Source of the DNA: Paenibacillus glucanolyticus NBRC 15330
Lineage (GTDB): Bacteria; Bacillota; Bacilli; Paenibacillales; Paenibacillaceae
DNA length: 64,000 nucleotides
Reading direction: 5' to 3'
Assembly (NCBI RefSeq): GCF_004000885.1
Contig: NZ_BIMC01000001.1
Coordinates: 372,001-436,000, forward strand
A program made the position numbers and the translations under genes. Positions 36,089-45,400 of the stretch are shown one piece after another (positions within the stretch are counted from its first letter, which is position 1; each line of letters starts with the position of its first letter). Below the pieces are notes generated by a model. That model searched no databases and was not told the origin of the DNA. It saw only the letters and a program-made list of their open reading frames with translations.

Positions 36089-36157
36089 AGGATATATATA
36101 CCCGGACCACTGCCGATGAAACATGTTGCACTTGATATCTTCGAAACAGACTTAACC

Positions 36158-36901
36158 TTATTTCTCCTCCGTGAATACCTCAAGCAAGCCCGCTGGAAGC
36201 TCATACTTGCGATTGTTAATCTGAATGCTCTTCAGCTCCTCCAGCAATGAATCCTCACTCTCTGAATCCTTGATTGCTTGTACCTCATGATGCAATTGTT
36301 CCATTTGACGGTCCAGCGCATTGGCGGTATCCGCTGCATTCTTCAGTTCCTCCAGCAGCTGCTGAGGAACCGACTTATTATATTTGTAGAAGATCTTGTG
36401 CTCCAGGCTTGCCCAGAAATCCATGGCAATGGTTCGAATCTGAACTTCAACGCATACCTTTTCAACCCTGTCGGAGAAGTACACCGGTACTTCTACTAGA
36501 AGATGCAGGCTTTGGTATCCGTTCGGCTTCGGATTCTTGATATAATCCTTCACATTAAGAACCGTTAAGTCGCTTTGCTGCTGCAGCATATCGCTGATTT
36601 TGTAAATGTCGGAAATAAAAGAACAGGTGATCCTTAAACCTGCGATATCCTTAATGTTATCCTCAATCGAGCTTAGGGATATGTTTCCGCCTTTACGAAG
36701 CAGTTTCTTCATGATGCTTTCCGGTGACTTCAGGCGGGATTTCGTATGTTCAATCGGGCTATAATCATGAAGAGCCTGGAACTCCTCTTTCAATATTTCC
36801 ATTTTGGTTTCAATCTCATCTAATGCGAATTTGTATTTCATCATGAAACGGGTAATTTCATTCCGAATGATTTTGAGCTGTTCGATTTGCAAAGAATTCA
36901 T
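36158..36901 (-). CDS. Small alarmone synthetase, YwaC/RelP type
   Basis: 247 residues containing only a RelA/SpoT synthetase domain, without hydrolase, TGS or ACT domains. Marks: YKFALDEIETKMEILKEEF, PIEHTKSRLKSPESIMKKLLRKG (substrate-binding Arg/Lys), DIAGLRITCSFISDIY with the catalytic Asp, KDYIKNPKPNGYQSLHLLVEVPV, and EVQIRTIAMDFWASLEHKIFYK. The sequence agrees with the B. subtilis YwaC (SAS2/RelP) branch rather than YjbM (RelQ). It makes (p)ppGpp from ATP and GDP/GTP, usually upon cell-envelope stress. The C-terminal ~35 residues extend beyond the usual end. AAAGGAAG precedes the ATG. Confidence 0.9.
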   Translation of the reverse strand: MNSLQIEQLKIIRNEITRFMMKYKFALDEIETKMEILKEEFQALHDYSPIEHTKSRLKSPESIMKKLLRKGGNISLSSIEDNIKDIAGLRITCSFISDIYKISDMLQQQSDLTVLNVKDYIKNPKPNGYQSLHLLVEVPVYFSDRVEKVCVEVQIRTIAMDFWASLEHKIFYKYNKSVPQQLLEELKNAADTANALDRQMEQLHHEVQAIKDSESEDSLLEELKSIQINNRKYELPAGLLEVFTEEK

Positions 36902-37050
36902 GGGATACTTCCTTTCGATTGTGTGATTCAGAGTCGTTTTTGACTCGATCGTAATTAAATATCGCTTGCTGATTACATACTAGAAGTTCCGTTCCCTCTC
37001 TAAATATTAGTTGAAAAGGAGGGGTGCCTGCAACTTTAGTGCAATAACGC

Positions 37051-37089
37051 AAAAAAGACGCCGCAACCATTTCAAGTTGCCCCGTCTTC
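37051..37089 (-). terminator. Intrinsic terminator, leftward
   Basis: GACG..GCAAC pairs with GTTGC..CGTC (a CC/CC internal mismatch), followed on the minus strand by six T. It probably ends the ArsR transcript. The surrounding stretch 36902-37263 has no convincing gene. Confidence 0.7.
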
Positions 37090-37263
37090 ATCTTATGCCG
37101 ATATGCTGCTGTTTGACTTACTTTACGCCGCTGTTCGCGCGGACTTTCAAGACTTCTGTTCAACAAAAGGTTACAACGAAACTCACATCATAATATAACT
37201 ATATGATTATATTTAGAATAAAAAAAGCCTGGCAATTGAACAATGTGACCATCGTTAATCACA

Positions 37264-37581
37264 TTAATATTTCATATCACTTTTGTTCAACTGCTTAAGC
37301 ATATCTTGTGGAGACGGCATCTCATTCAATACGGCCTGAATGTATGGCTTGTCTGCAACATTGAGCGAGTAATATACCCATTGTCCGCGCCTTTCTTCAT
37401 TCACGATTCCCAGAGATTTCAGTTTTCTTAAATGTTGGCTGACACTTGGTTGTGACATATGCAGCACGTGAACGAACTCGCACACACACCACTCCCTCTC
37501 TGTTAGCAAGATCAGAATCGTCAGTCTTGTCTTATCTCCCAGCAGCTTTAGCTTATCGGAGATGATCTCCAAACGTTCCAT
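37264..37581 (-). CDS. ArsR/SmtB-family transcriptional regulator
   Basis: 105 residues from the ATG with GGAGG 8 nt upstream; an upstream extension to 37641 is unsupported. A winged helix-turn-helix: KLLGDKTRLTILILLTEREWCVCEFVHVLHMSQPSVSQHLRKLKSLGIV, then the wing ERRGQWVYYSL. The CVC pair in EWCVCEF matches the alpha-3 metalloid/metal-sensing site (ELCVCDL) of ArsR, so arsenite or a soft metal may be the inducer. No metal-resistance gene is adjacent; the neighbours are the PKS accessory genes and relP. Confidence 0.88.
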   Translation of the reverse strand: MERLEIISDKLKLLGDKTRLTILILLTEREWCVCEFVHVLHMSQPSVSQHLRKLKSLGIVNEERRGQWVYYSLNVADKPYIQAVLNEMPSPQDMLKQLNKSDMKY

Positions 37582-37743
37582 TCTCTGAACCTCCAATACC
37601 ATCTTGAGCCAGATTCCATCCACCGTTGATATATTTATCATTCAATCGCAATAAAATTACTATTACTATCATGAAGCGCAGGTTTTATTTCTCGGGCAAT
37701 CGCAAAATAATCTTGGTTTCGACAACCGAATCTCACTTTGCCA

Positions 37744-38724
37744 TCATGTCGTTACCCGTTCCCATTTTATTTTGGACAGTACCTGCTCCAGCCTGTTCAT
37801 ATCCTTGTGAAAAGGACTAAGAACCGAATGTAAACTCTGGACTCCATCCGGGCCAAATAACGAATGATTGTGCTTTATGAAGGTTGCAAGTGTTCCCCCT
37901 GGCCCCAAATCCACAAAAATCTTATCCTCCATGGGCAGCAAAGTTTTCAAGGCATCGCGAAAGCGGATCGGTTCCCGCACCGCGTTCCATAAATGCTCGG
38001 ACTCAAAAGAAGCGCAGGCCCCTCCTGCCAGAGCTGATATGACTCCTGATTGAGGAGACTTTAAAGAACATGAGGTTGCATAACGCTTATATAGTGCTCC
38101 GGCAGGATCTATCCACTTAGAGTGAAAACCATAATGAATAGGTAACCGCTGAAACGTCACTTTGCGTTTTTTTATATATGCCTCCACTTCAGAGAGGCCT
38201 GCTGTTCCCCCTGAAACGACAAAATGATTATCAAAATTAACCGAGGCAATCTCACAGTTCCGATAAAGCTCCGGTTCGCTATGGAACAGCGATACTTGTT
38301 CAAGAATAGCGATCATCCCTCCCGGTTCGCAATGATTCTGTACGATGTCCGCTTGAACGACCAAACTCTCCAATGCTGAAGTGTAATCCAGCGCTCCGGC
38401 AACGGTACATGACGCAAATTCCCCCAGACTAGTACCAAACACATAATCAGGGTAGATCTGCTGCTCCATAAATACCTGGGCTAAGGCATATTCGATCATA
38501 AATATGGCGGGATGTGTGAGCGGCAATGAGTCAAATGGTTGACTTATTGGATAATCCTTATCGTACAGCTCGTCGATGACCGAATTTCCGGTTATTCCGT
38601 AATAATATTGATCCAGATGCCGCATCCAGTGGCGGAACACCGGTTGATCTCGATATAATTCCCTGCCCATTTGGTAGTATTGTGAGCCTTGCCCGGAAAA
38701 TAAAAATACGATGGATTTCCCCAC
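37744..38724 (-). CDS. pksD: Discrete acyltransferase-fold protein of the trans-AT PKS, PksD-like (probable acyl hydrolase)
   Basis: 326 residues with the FabD/AT fold: FLFSGQGSQYYQMGREL, catalytic Ser in FGTSLGEF, catalytic His in YGFHSKWIDP, and VDLGPGGTLATF at the C-terminus. It matches B. subtilis PksD/BaeD in detail (SQPFDSLPLTHPAIFMIEYAL, NFDNHFVVSGG). That clade, with PedC, removes stalled acyl groups from ACPs instead of loading malonyl units. It is therefore more likely a proofreading hydrolase than the malonyl AT. The ATG overlaps or abuts the PksB-like gene region (18 bp apart). Confidence 0.85.
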   Translation of the reverse strand: MGKSIVFLFSGQGSQYYQMGRELYRDQPVFRHWMRHLDQYYYGITGNSVIDELYDKDYPISQPFDSLPLTHPAIFMIEYALAQVFMEQQIYPDYVFGTSLGEFASCTVAGALDYTSALESLVVQADIVQNHCEPGGMIAILEQVSLFHSEPELYRNCEIASVNFDNHFVVSGGTAGLSEVEAYIKKRKVTFQRLPIHYGFHSKWIDPAGALYKRYATSCSLKSPQSGVISALAGGACASFESEHLWNAVREPIRFRDALKTLLPMEDKIFVDLGPGGTLATFIKHNHSLFGPDGVQSLHSVLSPFHKDMNRLEQVLSKIKWERVTT

Positions 38725-38741
38725 CTTTGTTCACTCCCCTA

Positions 38742-39416
38742 TCATCGAAAATTAAATACGCTTTTCTGATTCGGCCTCATTCTGAAATCGACAAAATGCT
38801 TGCGCGAATCCAATTGAAAGTAAATATTCTGATCGTATAACCTTCTTATGGTTTGGCCTGGCTCGGCCCCGTAGGAATGACCGGGATACACACGCAAGTC
38901 CGGGGCAGCCAAAGCCTTGATCTTTTGGATACTCTCAAACATCGCCTCAGCCGAACCGCCTGGATAATGGCATCCCCCACAGCCCTCTATGAATAAAGTG
39001 TCTCCAGTAAATACGCAGTCCTCCAGCAAAAAACACATGCTTCCCGAGGTATGTCCGGGTGTCCACAAGCAGGTGACCTTCGTTCTCCCAATCGAGATGA
39101 CTTCTTGATCCGAGACACTTATCAGGTTTCTGCAATGGAATCCGTAGTCTTCAATTTCCACATTCGACATGAATACGTCACATTCAAAAATCTCCGTGAG
39201 CACCAAGGTCAAATTCACGTGATCATAATGGGAGTGAGTCAACATAATCCCCTTCACGTCTGCATTCAAATCGTTCAGCTTGCCGAGGATGGCATCGAGT
39301 TCCCATGAAGGATCGATTAACAAGGCAGAACGACTGCTTTTGTCCAAAACAATATAGCAATAATTAATGTAAGGAAGCGAGACCGTTCGTAGTGCAAACA
39401 CTTCGTAATTAACCAT
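38742..39416 (-). CDS. pksB: Metallo-beta-lactamase-fold thioester hydrolase, PksB/BaeB-like
   Basis: 224 residues with the glyoxalase II-like fold: SYIVLDK-type start, metal-binding THSHYDHVN, TPGHTSGSM, FTGDTLFIEGCGG and YPGHSYG. It matches PksB/BaeB of the bacillaene cluster, which hydrolyses acyl-thioesters tethered to carrier proteins. It lies between the PKS terminator and the PksD-like gene on the same strand. An editing or housekeeping role in polyketide assembly is likely. Confidence 0.88.
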   Translation of the reverse strand: MVNYEVFALRTVSLPYINYCYIVLDKSSRSALLIDPSWELDAILGKLNDLNADVKGIMLTHSHYDHVNLTLVLTEIFECDVFMSNVEIEDYGFHCRNLISVSDQEVISIGRTKVTCLWTPGHTSGSMCFLLEDCVFTGDTLFIEGCGGCHYPGGSAEAMFESIQKIKALAAPDLRVYPGHSYGAEPGQTIRRLYDQNIYFQLDSRKHFVDFRMRPNQKSVFNFR

Positions 39417-39444
39417 TGTCCTCCCTTTCGCATAGGCATGACAA

Positions 39445-39486
39445 AATCCCGACTAAGCGCCTTGTACCGCAGCTTAGTCGGGATTC
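39445..39486 (-). terminator. Intrinsic terminator at the end of the PKS operon
   Basis: Perfect 14-bp stem (39445-39458 with 39472-39485) beginning 4 nt after the PKS stop codon, with a short T tract on the minus strand. It separates the PKS genes from the PksB/PksD-like pair. Confidence 0.82.
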
Positions 39487-39488
39487 GT

Positions 39489-42400
39489 TCACACCTTGCT
39501 TCCGTGTAATTCTTTCGTTTGCTCTTTAAACATCTGGAGGAACTCCTTGGTTATGCCTTCTCCAGAATATAACGCTTCGCAAAATGCAAAAATCGTTTCG
39601 TACGATTTAGCTTCCGACAACAGCACCATATGATTCGAAGGATCGATATCCATGACATGCAGGTCCGGGAACTGGCGTTCCCACTCCTTCCAGTATGCCG
39701 CTTGGTCTAGAACCGACGAATCTTCGGTTGTCGAGAAGTACGGCTCCAGCTCTCCGAAGATCAAGCCGCCCTTATTGCGGAAATAGTAGCAGGTTACGGC
39801 ATCCGGGTCGGGAAGCGGCATCGCCGCATATTGATCGAATTGGTAAGCATGCTGTATCTTGACATTCGCCTCGATCATGGACACAATCTGATCCTCGGTC
39901 TTGGTGAGTCCGCGTGTGTTTCCCAGCTTAATAAGCTGCTCCAGCAGTTTGCCCTCTTCCACATTAAAGTCCAGTTCATCCCTATGAATCAGCGTCTGGA
40001 TAAACTTGTCTGGTTCTTGAAAATTCCTCGAGGCAAGCGCCAAGTTAACGGCCTGCAATACGGCCGTTGTTCTTGAGACGGCTCCTTGCTGGAACTCTTT
40101 GCCGTATGGGGAGTCCAGCATCACAACCGAATTCACCACATGCCCCAGTACCTGCAATTGACGCGTTACTTCATAGGCCAGAACCCCGCCTAAGGAGTAT
40201 CCTCCCAGATCATAAGGACCGTCGGGCTGAACCGATTGAATAATGTGGGCATAATAAGCGGCCATCGCCCCGACCCCTTTTAGAGGGGTACGGTCAGTCA
40301 ACCACCCTCTCGCCTGAATTCCGTAAAAGGGACGCTCACTCTTTTGCGCCAACTTCTGGTACATTTCGACACCGCCCAAACCCCCATGAAACCAGAATAC
40401 GGGCGAACCTTGTGATCCTTTGTTAAGCAGGATGAGCTCGGGAAATTGCGGCCAATTGACGGGTGCAATAGACGCATTCTCAGGATCAAGTCTGGGCTGC
40501 CTGTCTTCTGTCGGCGGCAATTCAATCATGGCAGCAATATCCATCACCGTCCTGCATTCCTGCAGCTTGACGAGATCAACCGCGGGATCCAGCTGGTGCT
40601 GCAGCTGCTGCAGCAGCTGCATCAATAGAATGGAGTCAAGCCCGTATCGATCCAAGGGCAGCCCCGGATTCATCTCAGCCGGTGCCATGCCCAGTATGCT
40701 CGATACGATATCGATCACGCGGCTGCTTATATAAGGATCAGGATCGGTCTCTTGTACATCGTCCAGCTCAGGCCAGCACCTTCTCTTCTCGAATGGATAC
40801 GCGGGAAGAGATATTCTATGGACTCGTTCTTCCATATGGAGCCATTCCCAAGGGAACTGCCCGCCTTTTGTCCACTGCAGCGCTATGTTGGTCAAATTGT
40901 TTTCTGCAAAAAGCGACTGAAGCGCAGCCGAATCCAGTTTGGAGCTTGAGAAGGTTGTATCCCCAGTAAAAATGGCCGGATTCGTAATGGCCCCACCGGG
41001 GTTATCCGGCGATGCATTCAGGAATATCCTGAAACCAGTAATCAGTTCCTGCCTGCTGCTGGCAACCATAGCTAACCGGGACTCCATCTGTTCCCTTCCC
41101 ACCTGTAAGGTATATGCAAATTCCTCTAATGAGAACTCGGAATGACGTTCTGCATATTCAAGCATTTGTGAAGCGTATTCTTGAAGCCGCTCTGTTTTTT
41201 TTGCCGACAGGACAATAATCTGAGGTTTCCCTGAAGGTTCTGCCCGAAGCAACCCTTCATCTGCAGGGATATACTCTTCAAGAATGACATGGGCGTTTAC
41301 ACCGCCGATCCCGTAGCTGTTTATCGCTGCGCGCCGCGGAAGCGTCTTGCCGTCTGCATCGGTTAAGGCTTCCCATTCATGATGCTCTGCGGAGATTCGC
41401 AGCGGACTGCCCGCAAGCGTAATATGTTCACTCGGACTTGTAAATCGGACCACCCCAGGGATAAGTTTATGCCTTATCGCCTGTATGGCCTTGATTAACG
41501 AAGCCATGCCGGAAGCCACTTCCCCATGACCCATGACGGGCTTCAAGGTGCTGATATAACAAGCATTGTCCTTGACTGAATCAATTGCAGACGAGCTGTT
41601 CGACGCAATCTCCTGATATCCCGCCCTCAGTGCATTCACTTCAATGCCGTCAGCCATCGGGGACGCAATGCCATGAGCTTCGATATAAGATATCGTCCGA
41701 GGATGAACTCCCGAGCCTTTAAAGGCTTGAGACATCGCGGCTTTCATGCCTCCGGCATTGGGAGAGGTCAATGACATCCCCTTGCCCCCATGCGAAACGC
41801 CTGTCCCTTTGATTACCGCATAAATGAGATTATGGTCCTTGATTGCTTTTGACAAAGGCTTGATGATCATCGCACCAACCCCCTCGCTCCGCACGAACCC
41901 GTCCGCGTCGGACTGAAAGGATTTGGCATGTCCATCCGGGCTAAGATAACCCATGGCATCAAAACCTATGAAGCCTATTGGAGAGATCAGCAGGTTTACG
42001 GCGCCAACGATGGCTTGTTCGCATTCTTGATCGCGAATAGAGCGAATGGCACGATGCAAGGCCACCAAGGTTGAGGAACAAGCCGTTTCGTAATATTCGC
42101 TCGGCCCTTGCAGGTTTAAGGCATAGGAGATACGGTTCGGAATCAAGGATGGAACGACCCCTGTCATCGCTTGGGGATTCCCCTGCGAGATCGAAGTGAT
42201 GTTCATATAATCGCCTGGACCTGCAGCCACGAATACACCTGTAGGATCTTGCGACAGCTTGCCCGGTGCAATACCGGCATCCTCAACCGCCTTCCAAACC
42301 TGGGTGAGCAGGAGACGCTGCTGGGGATCCATAATCTCGGCTTCTCTCGGGGAAATACCGAAGAATAACGGATCAAATTCTTCCACGCCTTCAATGAAGC

Positions 42401-45400
42401 CTCCCCATTTTAGACTGGAATGCCCTTGAGCCTCGGAAGGATCATCCAGACACTCCCTCCAGTCCCATCGCTCCTTCGGTATTTCCGTGATACAATCCTT
42501 GCCCTCCACGATGTTCCTCCAAAATTCATTCACATCCTGTGCCATCGGAAACAGACCGCTGATACCTACGATAGCCATCGGCTCAGGTTCAGCTTGAGTG
42601 TCTTGGGCAACCTGGGCTAACTGGACAGGCTGGACAACTTTCGGCGCCCATCGGGAGCGAGGTTTTCTGACGGGATTCACTTCTTCCTTCTCAACCTCAA
42701 CCTCTACTGCGTTTATCTCTATTACGTTAACCTCTGGAGCGTCCGACTGCATGTCCGATGGAGTCCCAGCGGTAAATGCAGCCGGATGTTCCGCGATCAG
42801 GTATTCGGCAAAACTATCCAGCGTTGTATATTCAAAGAACACGGTCGGAGTCAATTCAAGACTGTAGGCTTCATTCAACATGTTGGCAAATTGCGTAAGA
42901 GAGATCGAGTCGAATCCATACTCACTGAATTCCGATTGAATATCGATATCTTCCAGCTTGACCTTTAATAGTGTGGACACGTTCTGTATCAACACGGTCT
43001 CTACTCTATCCCTCTGCGTGCCGTCATCATGCTTGACGGTAGCTGTCATCATGCTCGGCTGTGGAGCAACGGCATTGGTTGGAGGGAGCATTCTGGGTTT
43101 CATTCGTGACATCATGCCTGTCATGACCAGAACCTGATGTCTTCCCGAGGCAAGCCCCTGATACAGTGCTTGAATTCCCGCAGAAGTCTGCATCGGGACG
43201 GTGCCCAGACTCTTCAGCATGATTTTTTCGACGTCATCGCCGACGCGCATACCGCCCTCTTTCCACAAGGGCCAATTGATGGATAACATTCGACCATGTC
43301 GCTGCTCGGATGCGGCAAGCGTATTTCTATACTCTGCGAAGGCATCCATGAAAGCATTGGCGGCAGCATAATCTGTCTGACCCGGATTTCCCGTCGCCCC
43401 AGCCACAGAAGAGAAAGCAATAAACAAATCCAGATGAATATTTTTACTGGCTTCGTCCAAATTTACGAGCCCGTTAACTTTGGGGGCCATCACCTCTTGC
43501 AGTTCCCCCACATCTTTTCTAAGAATAAGATTGTCCCGGATGATGCCCGCTCCATGAATGATCCCGTTCAGACGTCCATATTCATCCTGGATACTTCGGA
43601 TCAAGGCGAAGACCTGCTGCCTGTCCGTCACGTCCACTTGTCTATAATCCACCTTGGCACCGCGAGCTCGCAGTTCGTCCAGCTCCGCCCGCGCCCCTGC
43701 TTGCAGCGCAGAACGTCCGGTAAGAATCAACACGGTTTCTTTGGCTGTATTCGTAATCTCTCTGGCAAAAATAATGCCCAGACCGCCAGCACCGCCCGTA
43801 ATCAGATAGATGCCTTGGTCCTTCCACGGAGGAACTGCTTCCTTAGCATCAGCATGAAGCTCGCCCCATCCCGCAACCCATCGTTTGCCGTCCCGATATC
43901 GGATGCGTTGATCCGACGGCTGGCCGCTGTTCTCCATGGATACACCTGTCAATTTCGCAATTTCGGCTGAGCCTGATTCTATTTCGATAAATTGACATGC
44001 AAGCTTGGAACTTTCCAACTGTGCTGCCTTCATTAATCCCGAAAGACCCGAGAACAACAACCGGTCATTCTGCGGAAGGGATACAACCTGAATCAGAATT
44101 TTATCTTTCGGTTTCTCTTGCAGAACGGCTTGGATTTCCTCAAATATCCGGCTGGCATAACTTGTATACCGTTCTTCCATTCTTTCCTGAGATGATTCCA
44201 GCGTGATACAGCGTGCCTGAGTCATCTGTTGGTTCATGCCCTGCTGCAGGTCCAGACCGATCTCGCACAGGAAGACCAGATGTTTGGCATAACCCTGGGC
44301 GCTGGTGTTGCTAGGGACAGGCTGCTCCCTCCAGATCGGCTCCAGCATAAGAGTCCCGGGTGTCTCTGAAAGACCCTGTGACTTCACCTCACTGTCTAGC
44401 ACCCTGGTTGAAAAACCTTTCATTATTACAAATACAGTCCCTTGAGCATCGCATAAATGGATATCCAGCTTCTGCACTTTGCTATCTGCATTATTTCCTT
44501 CGCTGTACCGGATCAGAGCCCACATTTCAGACGGGCAGCGGCCAAATACCTCAAGCTCCTGAAGTGCAAACGGAAGTCCCGGCTTCAGGGCAGCGGACGA
44601 CGCTGGATCTGAGCTCATCATCATGGAAATCGTTGCCTGCAGGGCCGAATCCATCAAGCTGGGATGCAGAGTATACATTTGGGTTGTTTCAGAAACCACG
44701 GCGGGAATGGACAGCTTGGCCAATGCCTGACCACTTCCCAAATAAACCTTCTGTATTCCCTGGTGAGCCGGACCGTAATGAATGCCCATGGCTCTGTATG
44801 TTTCATAGATCTGGTTTGATGAAATGACATCTCGATTACATTCAGACTGAAGGGCTTGGATATCCAGCGATATATGATCCTCCATACTGCCTAATATCGC
44901 ACTCCCTTGACTGTGCAGCACTGCTTCTCCATCTGCTCCTGGTTCGCTGCTGTATACTTCATAGGCAATTTCACCATTGTCCTCATGAACAAGATCAATG
45001 TAGACTTGAACGGGTTCATCTCGCACCGCAATAGGCCGAGCCCACACCACGTTCTTGAGCCGTATTCCCATGCGCTCTTCCTTCAGTATCTCTCCGGCCG
45101 TTTGCTCAACAGCCGCTCGCGCCATTTCAAGATAAGCCACACCAGGCAGGACAGGCGCCCCCTTCACCACATGATCCTTCAGGAAAAACTCGTTCCCCGT
45201 ATACATCGAAGTGAAACGCAGCCCCGACAGGTCAGAGGTATTCCGATGAAGCAAAGGATGAACAACAGATGCTGCCGATGCTTCAGCAGGTCGGCTTGTT
45301 TCAGCGTCTGCCCCAGCTTCAGGGATCCAGTACGGTTCACCGGCAAAAGGATAAGTTGGCAAGCCGATCCGAGAAGGTTTAACTTCGCCATAGATCTGGC

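Noticed and set aside
36858..37166. 102-codon minus-strand frame upstream of relP
   Set aside because: It spans a terminator hairpin, overlaps the relP start and has no suitable ribosome site; treated as non-coding.
41265..42600. KS5 as a clearly dead ketosynthase
   Set aside because: The active-site Cys and both His are retained; only the surrounding motif residues differ, so inactivity cannot be claimed from sequence.
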